A program made the translations under genes and the position numbers. DNA of 64,000 nt from NCBI GenBank assembly GCA_025361565.1, contig JANYKN010000089.1:150265-214264 (forward strand), written 5' to 3'. The notes under the pieces are model-generated. The model worked only from the letters and a program-made list of their open reading frames with translations, was not told the origin of the DNA and ran no database searches. This stretch comes from Bacteroidota bacterium. Lineage in GTDB: Bacteria > Bacteroidota > Bacteroidia > Bacteroidales > NBLH01. This document shows, piece by piece, positions 55,159-64,000 of this stretch. Every line of letters begins with the position of its first letter. The stretch's first letter is position 1.

Positions 55159-55701
55159 ATGGAATTCGCTGAAAATGCATTACAAATGTACACCGATGTT
55201 GTTGATAGCACAATTATAACTTATAATGGGCCATTCGATGCACAAGTTTTATCTATAATTGCTGAGAATATTGAGTATTCGCTTTCAAATAACCCAAGGG
55301 TAAGTAAGAAAATATTCAAAATATTTATTGAATTAGCTCAAAATATTTCTTACTATTCTGCAGAAAAACAGGTTAATGAAGAAGGTAATTACTTTGGCGT
55401 TGGAATATTAATGCTTCGTGAGTTTAAGGATCATTATAGTTTCTCGACCGGTAATATTATCGAAAGCAAACAAGTATTGCCTGTTCTTCAAAAATGTGAA
55501 ACGATTAATATTCTTGATAGAGAAAAACTAAGGCAATATAAAAGGAAATTAAGGAATATGCCTTCAGGCGTGCCAGGTGGTGGTAATATTGGGCTAGTAC
55601 AGGTTGCATTAACAGCCGATCATCCTTTGGAATACGATGTAATTAATTTAGATTCTGAAAAATCATTTTATATTTTAAATGTTAGGGTAAACAAATCATA
55701 A
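55159..55701 (+). CDS. SiaB-family serine/threonine kinase (DUF6272), copy 1
   Basis: A 180-residue kinase of the HATPase/RsbW-like type. IFIELAQNISYYSAEK (E58, N62) is the N box and MPSGVPGGGNIGLVQVAL (residues 134-151) the glycine-rich lid. In Pseudomonas SiaB phosphorylates SiaC and so turns it off, opposed by the phosphatase SiaA. Directly followed (10 bp) by a SiaC-type gene. No signal peptide; cytoplasmic. A second copy lies 445 bp on, clearly similar (the stretch KIFKIFIELAQNISYYSAEK is identical in both). Confidence 0.88.
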   Translation: MEFAENALQMYTDVVDSTIITYNGPFDAQVLSIIAENIEYSLSNNPRVSKKIFKIFIELAQNISYYSAEKQVNEEGNYFGVGILMLREFKDHYSFSTGNIIESKQVLPVLQKCETINILDREKLRQYKRKLRNMPSGVPGGGNIGLVQVALTADHPLEYDVINLDSEKSFYILNVRVNKS

Positions 55702-55711
55702 ATCATTAAAA

Positions 55712-56104
55712 ATGGAAAATATTCACATTCCAGGAACTCATGGGGCTAATTTTATTCCAACAGTAGACTTTAATGCTGAAACAGGGATCTGCACCCTTGG
55801 CGGTGAATCTTATTTAGAAGATACAGTTGAATTTTATGCACCACTTTTCAAATGGTTAAAGAATTTTACTGCAGAAACAAAAAAATTAATCGTATTCAAC
55901 TTTAAGTTGAAGTATTTTAATACAAGTTCCTCTAAATGCATCATTGATATACTCCATATTTTAAGGAAGTATCAGGAAAAAGGTGGAGAAATTGAAGTTA
56001 ATTGGTTTTACGATTCAAGTGAAGAAGACATTGAAGATGAACTGGAAGAAATTGAAGATTTTATGATTGAGACAAATATTAAAATTAATATGATTCCTGA
56101 ATGA
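55712..56104 (+). CDS. SiaC-family regulatory phosphoprotein (DUF1987), copy 1
   Basis: A 130-residue protein with the DUF1987/SiaC fold (FIPTVDFNAETGICTLGGESYLEDTVEFYAPL). The probable phosphorylation site is T71 in KYFNTSSSK, the position used in SiaC; a very acidic C-terminus follows (EEDIEDELEEIEDF). Its unphosphorylated form activates the cyclase SiaD in Pseudomonas; here the target is unknown. Lies 10 bp after its kinase gene and 42 bp before kinase copy 2. Confidence 0.9.
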   Translation: MENIHIPGTHGANFIPTVDFNAETGICTLGGESYLEDTVEFYAPLFKWLKNFTAETKKLIVFNFKLKYFNTSSSKCIIDILHILRKYQEKGGEIEVNWFYDSSEEDIEDELEEIEDFMIETNIKINMIPE

Positions 56105-56146
56105 CATTTTTTGATATAATATTGAAAAACGACTAGATTATTTAGA

Positions 56147-56692
56147 ATGGATTATTCAAAACAAATAAATATAGTAGATTATCATCGAAATCTTGATCAA
56201 AATGTCCCCATTTCTTATAAAGGGCCTATTGATGAAAAGATACTTCAGGCTATTGGAAGTCATATCGAAAGTATTTTAAGCGATCATCCAAAAGCAGGAA
56301 AAAAAATTTTTAAAATATTTATTGAGCTTGCACAAAATATATCCTATTATTCAGCTGAAAAAAGCATTTACAAAGACAAAAAGGAAATTGGTTCTGGAAT
56401 GGTTTTAATAGGAGAAACTGAAGAATCTTATTCTTTTGTAACAGGAAATTTAGTACGAAATGAAGATATATTATCAATTATTGATAAAAGCGAAATAATT
56501 AATTCACTCGATCGTGAAGAATTAAGGGAATATAAAAGAGAACAACGGAAATTACCAAAAGGACCAAAAGGAGGAGCTCACATTGGATTGATTATGGTGG
56601 CATTAACTTCTGATAATCCACTAGATATTGAGGTAACTCCTATTGATGATGATCATTCTTTTTTTTCAATTGCAGTAAAAATAGATAAATAA
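56147..56692 (+). CDS. SiaB-family serine/threonine kinase (DUF6272), copy 2
   Basis: A 181-residue paralogue of copy 1: the N box IFIELAQNISYYSAEK (E60, N64) is identical, the lid is LPKGPKGGAHIGLIMVAL (residues 136-153), and DREELREYKREQRKLPKG matches the linker of copy 1. N-termini and the loop after the N box differ, so the copies are old and may have different partners. It is 12 bp from the second SiaC gene. Confidence 0.88.
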   Translation: MDYSKQINIVDYHRNLDQNVPISYKGPIDEKILQAIGSHIESILSDHPKAGKKIFKIFIELAQNISYYSAEKSIYKDKKEIGSGMVLIGETEESYSFVTGNLVRNEDILSIIDKSEIINSLDREELREYKREQRKLPKGPKGGAHIGLIMVALTSDNPLDIEVTPIDDDHSFFSIAVKIDK

Positions 56693-56704
56693 TTTTCAGA
56701 TATA

Positions 56705-57088
56705 ATGGAAAATTTAGAAATAGAAGGCTCGCATAAGAATTTTTTTATACCAACTGTAAGCTTTAATGCAAGAACAGGTATTTGTCAGATTTCAGGAGAA
56801 TCTTTTCTTGAAGATACTGTTGAATTTTATCTCCCGTTAATTGATTGGGTTGATGAATATATCAACACTGTTAAAGGACCGATTGCTCTTATCATTAAGT
56901 TATCATATTTTAATACAAGTTCGTCGAGGAGTCTTTTAGATATTCTTAATTTATTGAGAGATTATGAGGAAGCTGGTGGCGAGGTTGTAGTGAATTGGCA
57001 TTTCGACGAAAATGATATAGATATGGAAGAAGATATTGACGATTATATTATTGATACTGGCCTCGAAATTAACAAAATACCTTTATAG
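56705..57088 (+). CDS. SiaC-family regulatory phosphoprotein (DUF1987), copy 2
   Basis: A 127-residue paralogue of copy 1 (FIPTVSFNARTGICQISGESFLEDTVEFYLPL). T71 in SYFNTSSSR keeps the phosphorylation site; the C-terminus is again acidic (DENDIDMEEDIDDY). A strong terminator follows, ending the four-gene block. Confidence 0.9.
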   Translation: MENLEIEGSHKNFFIPTVSFNARTGICQISGESFLEDTVEFYLPLIDWVDEYINTVKGPIALIIKLSYFNTSSSRSLLDILNLLRDYEEAGGEVVVNWHFDENDIDMEEDIDDYIIDTGLEINKIPL

Positions 57089-57111
57089 AAAGATGTTTTT
57101 AAATCTCATAG

Positions 57112-57140
57112 ACGGTTTGTATTTTATACAAACCGTTTTT
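57112..57140 (+). terminator. Intrinsic terminator after the second SiaC gene
   Basis: ACGGTTTGTA (57112-57121) pairs perfectly with TACAAACCGT (57127-57136) over a 5-nt loop, followed by TTTTT. It separates the siaBC-siaBC block from the phosphatase genes. Confidence 0.85.
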
Positions 57141-57233
57141 TATATATAGAAAGATTAAAAAAAGCATCAGGAATTAAAGAATATTAATTAAATTAGCCTG
57201 CAAATCAGAACCAATTTTATCTTTTTACCCTTC

Positions 57234-59570
57234 ATGCATACAAATAAATTTTTACTTTTTTTCTTCACTTTTATTATCACATTTTCTGATTGTTTATCTG
57301 CTCAGACAAATATTGATAGTTTAATTCTAATCTCTGAAACTTCAGAATCAGATTCGATTGTAAACAAAGCATTGCTAGATATTTGTTGGGCATTAAAAGC
57401 ATCAGAACCTGACCAGGCTATTCAATTTGGCGAAAAAGCATTGTCAATGGCCAGAGAGAAAAAATTTAAGGAATATGAGGCACTTGCATTAAAAAATATT
57501 GGAACAGTGCATTTATTTCTAAGTAATTATGATAAATCTGAGAATTATTATCGTGCTGCAATCAAAATTTTTCTTTTAATCAATAATCAAAAAGGACTTA
57601 GTGGCTGTTACAACAATCTAGGATTAGTGCTTGAACTTAAAGGCGAATTTGAGCAAGCGCTTTCTTATTATCAAAATTCATTAAAAATTAATGAGCAGAT
57701 TGACAATCAGAGTGGTGTTGCTTCGTCTTTAACTAATATTGGAAACATCCTTCAAAAGCAAGGTAATTATAGTAGTTCCATCGAGTATTATGTTAAAGTG
57801 CTAAAAATAAGGGAAGAACTTAATGAAAAAATCGGAATAGCAGATGCATTTAATAATATAGGTTCGTTGTATGAAAAACAGGAGGCATTTGATGAAGCCA
57901 TCAAAAATTATCAAAAGGCACTTGTTCTTTATATTGAAATAGATGAAAAACTTAAATCTGCAATTGTCTTGCACAATATTGGCAATATTTTATTTCAGCA
58001 GAAACAATATTTGAGTGCTTTAGAATATTATCAGCAAGCACTGAATATAAGAGAGGAATTTGGTGAGAAGAGGGGGATAGCATCTACGCTTCAAAATATT
58101 GGCGAAGTATTGCAAGCTCAGAAAAAATATAAAGAAGCTTTTGATAAATACAACAAAAGTCTTGAAATTTTCAAAGAAATTGGAAATAAATATGGAGTAA
58201 TCGAATCAAAAATTTCGATTGCTGATTATTATCTTGAAATAAAGAATTATTCATTGGCAATAAATCAAATTGAATATCTTATTAGCAATGAAGAATTACT
58301 TCCTGATGATTTGAAACAAACATATCAAATATTAAGTAAAGCTTATGCAAAAAACAATAATTACCAAAAAGCCTATGATTATCAGGAATTATTTTTAAAA
58401 TTGAAGGATAGTCTTGATAACGAAGGAAATATGAAAAAAATTCTTCAAATTCAGTTAAAATTTGAGTTTGATAAAAAACAAAAGGAAGTTGAAATTATTC
58501 AGGAAAAGCAAAGGTTGAACAATATGGTAATGCTCAATAACCGAAAATTGGTGATTTTTATCCTAATTATCTGTCTTGTAGCATTTTTATTAATTGGTTT
58601 ATTAATCTATCGAGGATATATAATAAAAAAACAAGATAATTTAATTCTTGAGTTACAAAAAAAAGAAATTCAAGAGAAAAATGAAAAACTCCAATTATTT
58701 CAGGAAGAGCTAATTAGTCAAAACGAAAATCTTGAAATTCAGAAAAATCTTGTTATCGTTCATAGAGATAAAATTTCAGAACAAAATCAAAAAATAACTG
58801 ACAGTATCCAATATGCCAGGCGAATTCAAAATTCAATACTGCCACCATTGGAATTATTTGCCAACTCATTTTCGGATTATTTCCTTTTATTTAAGCCGAA
58901 AGATATTGTAAGTGGTGATTTTTATTGGTTAAAAGAAACTGAAAATCAAATCTTTATTGCTGTTGCAGATTGCACAGGTCATGGAGTACCAGGTGCATTT
59001 ATGAGTTTGCTTGGAATGTCATTTTTAAACGAAATTGTGGAATCAGGATTAATTAATAGTTCTGAAATTCTGTCAAGAGTTCGCGAAAGAATTAAAAATA
59101 CTTTACGATATCAAATCAATAAGCAAGAATCAAAAGATGGAATGGATATCGCTTTATGTGTTATTCATAAAAAAACTAAAGAGTTACAATTTTCAGGAGC
59201 ATATAATTCATTATTGATTTTGAAAAATGATGAAGAGAATAATCCAGAACTTATAGAAATTAAAGGTGATAAGATGCCGGTTGGTGCGCATTATAAAGCT
59301 GATAAAATATTTTCGGAACATATCATAAAAATTGAAGATAGAGATAAATTTTATTTGTTTACAGATGGGTTTATTGATCAATTTGGTGGTGCATATGATC
59401 GTAAGTTCTTACCAAAACGTTTTAAAGAGATCATTGCTAAAACTGGAAACGATAAAATGAACATCCAAAAAAATGAACTGCTTCAGAACCTTGAAAGCTG
59501 GATGGATAAAAGTGAACAAATTGATGATATATTGGTTATTGGTTTTAGTTTTGATATCAACCAATTCTAA
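57234..59570 (+). CDS. Membrane TPR-SpoIIE phosphatase (SiaA-like role)
   Basis: A 778-residue sensor phosphatase. Signal peptide (residues 1-24, LLFFFTFIITFSDCLSAQ), about eight TPRs in the periplasm (residues 70-400, e.g. GLSGCYNNLGLVLELKGEFEQALSYYQNSLKI), membrane helix near 435-462 (LVIFILIICLVAFLLIGLLIYRG), cytoplasmic coiled coil, then a PP2C/SpoIIE domain from about 521: SIQYARRIQNSILPP, KDIVSGDFYWL, VADCTGHGVPGAFMSLLG (metal-binding D), KDGMDIALC and FYLFTDGFIDQFGG. It should dephosphorylate a SiaC-type protein encoded just upstream. Ligand unknown. Confidence 0.92.
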   Translation: MHTNKFLLFFFTFIITFSDCLSAQTNIDSLILISETSESDSIVNKALLDICWALKASEPDQAIQFGEKALSMAREKKFKEYEALALKNIGTVHLFLSNYDKSENYYRAAIKIFLLINNQKGLSGCYNNLGLVLELKGEFEQALSYYQNSLKINEQIDNQSGVASSLTNIGNILQKQGNYSSSIEYYVKVLKIREELNEKIGIADAFNNIGSLYEKQEAFDEAIKNYQKALVLYIEIDEKLKSAIVLHNIGNILFQQKQYLSALEYYQQALNIREEFGEKRGIASTLQNIGEVLQAQKKYKEAFDKYNKSLEIFKEIGNKYGVIESKISIADYYLEIKNYSLAINQIEYLISNEELLPDDLKQTYQILSKAYAKNNNYQKAYDYQELFLKLKDSLDNEGNMKKILQIQLKFEFDKKQKEVEIIQEKQRLNNMVMLNNRKLVIFILIICLVAFLLIGLLIYRGYIIKKQDNLILELQKKEIQEKNEKLQLFQEELISQNENLEIQKNLVIVHRDKISEQNQKITDSIQYARRIQNSILPPLELFANSFSDYFLLFKPKDIVSGDFYWLKETENQIFIAVADCTGHGVPGAFMSLLGMSFLNEIVESGLINSSEILSRVRERIKNTLRYQINKQESKDGMDIALCVIHKKTKELQFSGAYNSLLILKNDEENNPELIEIKGDKMPVGAHYKADKIFSEHIIKIEDRDKFYLFTDGFIDQFGGAYDRKFLPKRFKEIIAKTGNDKMNIQKNELLQNLESWMDKSEQIDDILVIGFSFDINQF

Positions 59571-59680
59571 AATTAATCTACATATGGTATAAATATTGAT
59601 AAAAGAATTATACAACTTGTAAGTTTTATTGTAAATTTATAAAATAACAATCATAAGCAAAATTATACCTATTTTTATTA

Positions 59681-62600
59681 ATGGATAACAGACCTTGGAT
59701 ATATAAAATTCTAATTGGCATTTTTGTATTGTTGATTCTTATGCCTATTGGTATTCATGCACGCAGTCTGCAGGAAATTAAAAGAAGCGGTAAGTTGCGT
59801 GCAGCTTTTACAGAAAGTGCTTTGGGGAGTATAAACCATAAATTTGCATTGGAATTTGCAAAATTTCTGAATGTTGAATTAGTTGTTGTAAATACTACCT
59901 GGGAAGAAAATTTTTCTAATAACGGAGTTATTCCAAATAATTATCAAACTAATCCAAAGCTTTCATATACGCCTGATGCCCTTAAAAAAGCAGATTTTAT
60001 TTGTGGTACAATATATATTCTTGAGTGGCGAAAAAAGTTTTTTGATTATGCAGGCGTCCTCGATCTTAGCGATTTACTTATCATCCCTAAAAGTGGAAAA
60101 AATCTCAAATCTTATCAGGAACTTAAAGGCTTAACAATTGCTTTTCTTGAAAATTCAAGCTATGAAACCCATATTGTTGATATTAACAATAGGATAGGAG
60201 GAGGCATTCATTTTTTTAAAACCCATTCAGAAGAGGAATCAAAAAAATTACTTGAAGAAGGAAAGGTGGATGGTTTTATTACTGTTGCATCAAATGGTTT
60301 AGAGATTGTTAGGGATAATAGTGCCGTTTTTAAAATTGCATTCCCTGTAGCACCCATTACAAAAAGTGGATGGGCTGTAGAAAAAGGTAATACCGACCTG
60401 GCAAACGAAATCAATAATTTTTTCGAAACGATAAAAGGCAATGGCAAACTAAATCAATTATTTGTTGCGCACTACGGAATTGACTATGACAGTTATTATG
60501 ATATTCTTAATTCATATTCTCAAACTCAGGAAGTCACTACCAATCAGAGAGATTTGGACGAGATATTAGAGTCTGGAAAATTAGTAGTAGCATTGCGCGA
60601 CAGAACAATGATGTATAACAGTAAAAAAAAGCAATTTAATCATTATTTGGCTGAAGAATTCGCAAAATATCTCGGTGTTGAACTTGAAATAAAGATTACC
60701 CCATATTTTTCAAAATATTTCGAAAATGCAAATGGCGAAATATTAAAAGACAGTTCATATATACCCGAATGGTTTAACTCCTTTGATGTTGCCTGCGAAA
60801 TTATGGTCCCTCTTGATTGGCGGGAAAAGAAGATTAATATCATTCCTTTTATTCCATATGCACAAGTAGTAATTGGCCGAAAAAATATTGAAATTGGCTC
60901 ACTTAATGAATTGAAACTTTTCAGAGGAGTTACTTCAAAAGGTTCTGCCCAGGAAGATATTTTAATCAGAAACAATATTAATAACTATTATTACAGCGAA
61001 GGTGACAATTTTTTAAAAGAGATAGCTTCAGGAAAGGCCGATTATGCAATTGGAAGTGATGCTGTTTATGAATTAAAGGATTATCCAAGTTTAGAAGCGA
61101 AATTTGTCATTGGCCAGGTAGGTAAAGATGGATGGGCGATTAAAAAGAATCAACCCAAATTGCGCCGGAAAATTATAGAATTTCTTGAATACGCAAAAAA
61201 GGAAGGTATACTAGATAAGTATTTTAAGGAGCAAACCGGAATGCCCTTAAAAGCTACCGAAAATTATTTGACAGTATTGCAAGAGACATACCAGCCAGGG
61301 GTTTTCCCATTCGTCTTTTATGGTACAAAAGAAGGATTGCCCCAAGAAGATATTTTATCTGTATTTCAGGATAAAGATAACTATATGTGGTTTGGAACAC
61401 ATGCCGGTGCCGTGAAATATAATGGAAGGGGAATGTCAATCTATAATAAAGATCGTGGTTTAAGCAGTAATTCAGTATTTGATATTGCCCAGGATGGAGA
61501 AGGTACCATTTTTTTTGCTACCCTGAAAGGTATTTCAATTTTAGAAGATAATCAAATTACAAATATTCTTAGCGATTATTCTTTTAGAAGTATTTATATC
61601 GATATTAAAAATAATAAATGGTTTCTAGGTGACAATGGAATCGCAATTTATTCTTTCGATAGAAAGCAGAATTTTCTGAATAAGCAGAATCTGAATATTC
61701 CCAGTAATGTTTATGCTGTTGCTAAAAACAAAGAAGAAATTACATATATAGCATCTAAAGAAGGTTTGTATGTATTGGACAATGAGTCAAACGTAACCAG
61801 AATATCAAACGATCCTTGTTATTATGTATTGGTTGATGAAGAAAATCAACTTTGGGTATCAACAATTAATGGGGTTTATTTAATTGATTTAACCAATTAT
61901 GACAATAAGGGTCTAGGGCAAAGGATTGATAATCAACTTAATTTGCCAAAGAATACAATTATTAAAAAGATTAAACAAACCAAAGATGGCACCATTTGGT
62001 TTATGTCTGATTCTAAAATTTTTCAATTGGTTACTCTTCAGCAAAAGCCGATAGTATATGATGAAAATATTGGACTGATGAAGCAACGAATTTTATCTTT
62101 TCTTGAAGATAGAGAAGAAAATCTTTGGATTGGGTATTCTGGCGGTATTCAAAAACTGACAAATAAAAGTCTTAGATTATTGTATCCCGAAACTGTAAAT
62201 AATTACGTAAATTCAATAGTTGAAGATAAATTTGGAGGAATTTGGTTAGGTTTAAGTAGCAATGTTTATTTAGTCAAAGAAAAAATTGAAAGTTTTACAA
62301 AATCTTTTAGCCTGGATAACAAATCTTATGTTGTTTCAAAATTGTCAAATGGAAATGTGATAATAGCCAGCACTGCTGGTGTTTATGAAGTTGAGCCAAA
62401 AACAAACAGAATACTTAGAAAAAATTTATTTCCCAGTCCATTGCATTATCTCGAAAATATTTTTGTTTCTTCAAACGATCAAATTTTTCTTTTATCCGGA
62501 CTTAACGGAATTATTTATTATTTGAAAGATTTTAAATCTGCACCTTTGACATTATCAAATCTTTCAACTTCGATGGTGCATCAACTTGTTGAATACGATG

Positions 62601-64000
62601 ATATGATAATTGGTGGTAATAACACCGGTCTTGTATATTTTAATGGCAGTGATTTCGACCCATTGAATGAGCTGGGTGAAGTAGTGTGGTCTTTATGTGC
62701 AGATAGTGATCGGTTATGGGTTGGAACTGAAAAAGGTTTGGGATATTATCAGGATGATAAGTTTCATAAGCTATCTATTGAATTACCAAATTCAGTAATT
62801 ACCGCAATAACCCCCGATGTTGATCAAGAATACTTGTGGTTAGGTACAAATGTTGGATTTATTTATTATAATAAAAAAACAAATAAGGCTGAACTCTCGA
62901 TAGACTCAAAAGATGGATTACAAGGAAATGAAATTGCAATAAACGGGTTATATAATGATGAACGTGGACTATTATGGATTGCTACCTACCATGGTATTTC
63001 AACATTTGATATTAAAAAAAATAAACTTGTAAAATATACACCTGAAGGCAAAATTGAAAAAATTTGGTTAAACGGTGAAGAAATAACAACTGATCGATTG
63101 TTAAAAGGATTAAGATACTTCGAAAACAACATTACATTTGAAATTACAGGTTTATCCTTTAAAGACGAAAAATCTATTGAATATGAGTTTTTCATGAAAG
63201 GACTTGAGAATGATTATTCAGCTTCAAGTGGTAGACAATATAAAGCCCAATATACAAATTTGCCCCCAGGTAAATACACTTTTAACTATAGAACTAAAGG
63301 AAATGATGGTATTTGGAGTTATTATAAACAAATTGAATTTGAGATATTTAAGCCAATTTATGAAGAGTTGTGGTTTATAATTTCTGTATTCATAATTTTT
63401 GTTTTGGCAATTTATGGTTTTGTAAAATGGAGAAGCCTTGCTTTAATTAGAAAAAATGAAGAACTTGAGCGTATAGTAAAAGTGCGGACTGCTGAAGTGG
63501 TTGAAAAAAATGAAGCTTTAGAACAACAAAAAGAAGAAATTTTGGCACAACGCGATGAAATTGAAAAACAACGCGATACTGCAAGGCAACAGCGGGATGA
63601 AATTACTTTTCAAAAGAAAGAAATTACGGATAGTATTCATTATGCAAGCAGGATACAAAAAGCAATTCTTCCACCAACAGATTATATTTCAGAATCATTC
63701 CCTCATCATTTTGTTCTATTAAAAGAAAGAGATATTGTTAGTGGTGATTATTATTGGATGTATCGAAAGGAGAATAAAACAATATTTGCTGCTGTTGATT
63801 GTACTGGACACGGTGTGCCTGGAGCATTTATGAGCATGCTGGGTTCTGCTTTTCTTGATGAAATTGTTACAAAACAAATAGAAATTCCCAATGCAAATGA
63901 AATTCTAAATCAGTTAAGGCATCAGGTCATTGCTTCACTTCATCAAACTGGTGGAGAGAATGAGACTAAGGATGGAATGGATATGGCTCTTTTTATGATA
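59681..64000 (+). CDS. Double solute-binding / propeller / SpoIIE phosphatase, partial
   Basis: An open frame from ATG at 59681 to the window end (1440 codons, no stop). In order: signal anchor (KILIGIFVLLILMPIGIHA), two tandem solute-binding (SBP_bac_3) domains at about 28-275 (LQEIKRSGKLRAAFTES) and 290-520 (LDEILESGKLVVALRDR), a two-component-type beta-propeller at about 540-1120 (EDILSVFQDKDNYMWFGTHAGAVKYNG and similar blades), a Y_Y_Y domain at about 1120-1225, a membrane helix near 1228-1247, a coiled coil, and a SpoIIE domain from about 1320 (SIHYASRIQKAILPP, RDIVSGDYYWM, VDCTGHGVPGAFMSMLG, KDGMDMALF). It would couple binding of small solutes in the periplasm to dephosphorylation of a SiaC-type protein. 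Confidence 0.9.
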   Translation, partial: MDNRPWIYKILIGIFVLLILMPIGIHARSLQEIKRSGKLRAAFTESALGSINHKFALEFAKFLNVELVVVNTTWEENFSNNGVIPNNYQTNPKLSYTPDALKKADFICGTIYILEWRKKFFDYAGVLDLSDLLIIPKSGKNLKSYQELKGLTIAFLENSSYETHIVDINNRIGGGIHFFKTHSEEESKKLLEEGKVDGFITVASNGLEIVRDNSAVFKIAFPVAPITKSGWAVEKGNTDLANEINNFFETIKGNGKLNQLFVAHYGIDYDSYYDILNSYSQTQEVTTNQRDLDEILESGKLVVALRDRTMMYNSKKKQFNHYLAEEFAKYLGVELEIKITPYFSKYFENANGEILKDSSYIPEWFNSFDVACEIMVPLDWREKKINIIPFIPYAQVVIGRKNIEIGSLNELKLFRGVTSKGSAQEDILIRNNINNYYYSEGDNFLKEIASGKADYAIGSDAVYELKDYPSLEAKFVIGQVGKDGWAIKKNQPKLRRKIIEFLEYAKKEGILDKYFKEQTGMPLKATENYLTVLQETYQPGVFPFVFYGTKEGLPQEDILSVFQDKDNYMWFGTHAGAVKYNGRGMSIYNKDRGLSSNSVFDIAQDGEGTIFFATLKGISILEDNQITNILSDYSFRSIYIDIKNNKWFLGDNGIAIYSFDRKQNFLNKQNLNIPSNVYAVAKNKEEITYIASKEGLYVLDNESNVTRISNDPCYYVLVDEENQLWVSTINGVYLIDLTNYDNKGLGQRIDNQLNLPKNTIIKKIKQTKDGTIWFMSDSKIFQLVTLQQKPIVYDENIGLMKQRILSFLEDREENLWIGYSGGIQKLTNKSLRLLYPETVNNYVNSIVEDKFGGIWLGLSSNVYLVKEKIESFTKSFSLDNKSYVVSKLSNGNVIIASTAGVYEVEPKTNRILRKNLFPSPLHYLENIFVSSNDQIFLLSGLNGIIYYLKDFKSAPLTLSNLSTSMVHQLVEYDDMIIGGNNTGLVYFNGSDFDPLNELGEVVWSLCADSDRLWVGTEKGLGYYQDDKFHKLSIELPNSVITAITPDVDQEYLWLGTNVGFIYYNKKTNKAELSIDSKDGLQGNEIAINGLYNDERGLLWIATYHGISTFDIKKNKLVKYTPEGKIEKIWLNGEEITTDRLLKGLRYFENNITFEITGLSFKDEKSIEYEFFMKGLENDYSASSGRQYKAQYTNLPPGKYTFNYRTKGNDGIWSYYKQIEFEIFKPIYEELWFIISVFIIFVLAIYGFVKWRSLALIRKNEELERIVKVRTAEVVEKNEALEQQKEEILAQRDEIEKQRDTARQQRDEITFQKKEITDSIHYASRIQKAILPPTDYISESFPHHFVLLKERDIVSGDYYWMYRKENKTIFAAVDCTGHGVPGAFMSMLGSAFLDEIVTKQIEIPNANEILNQLRHQVIASLHQTGGENETKDGMDMALFMI

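Overview
The window is low-GC, gene-dense DNA from a member of the Bacteroidota, probably a free-living Bacteroidales/Marinilabiliales-like organism. The signs are promoter boxes of the TTTG / TAnnTTTG type, near absence of Shine-Dalgarno sequences, porin-like barrel proteins, Reg_prop/Y_Y_Y sensors, SpoIIE phosphatases with TPRs, and the order coiled-coil gene - zapA - 6S RNA - rny.

Layout. (1) 1-14492: a surface polysaccharide locus. A minus-strand block encodes chain-length control (Wzz-like), flippase (Wzx-like), an acetyltransferase, an EpsG-type polymerase (Wzy-like) and three glycosyltransferases, the last cut by the left edge. Divergent gmd-fcl make GDP-L-fucose. A four-gene minus-strand block (dehydrogenase, WbpB, WbpD, WbpE types) makes a UDP-2,3-diacetamido-glucuronate. 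(2) 14593-17143: the rny - 6S RNA - zapA - coiled-coil operon, transcribed leftwards from a well-formed promoter. (3) 17395-20259: an M23 peptidase and a receiver/ATPase regulator. (4) 20372-27290: an aromatic amino acid operon (prephenate dehydratase, aminotransferase, prephenate dehydrogenase, DAHP synthase/chorismate mutase, aroA, aroC) preceded by TWO consecutive Phe/Tyr-rich leader peptides, each with antiterminator and terminator hairpins. (5) 27323-32235: two sensor kinases and a secreted MsrB. (6) 32236-37327: a repeat-rich stretch with REP-like hairpins and two inverted copies of a structured ~90-nt element around a barrel-protein gene, then a Kelch lipoprotein with a terminator-like hairpin in its leader and a second barrel protein. 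(7) 37552-44645: lipid/glycan transfer genes (DPM1-like, ArnT-like, PAP2) and a DUF2339/DUF3999-like membrane pair. (8) 44778-52846: a signalling cluster: a YfiR-like periplasmic protein, a kinase with a CHASE8-like sensor, a response regulator, a hybrid kinase and a large unrecognised P-loop ATPase. (9) 52974-54776: typA. (10) 55159-64000: a duplicated SiaB kinase / SiaC phosphoprotein pair followed by two membrane SpoIIE-type phosphatases, one with periplasmic TPRs and one (running off the right edge) with two solute-binding domains plus a beta-propeller.

The most notable systems are the double attenuator before pheA, the duplicated Sia partner-switching module with two differently sensing phosphatases and no diguanylate cyclase in view, and the YfiR/CHASE8 pair whose output is a histidine kinase. 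No tRNA, rRNA, CRISPR array or transposase gene was seen.
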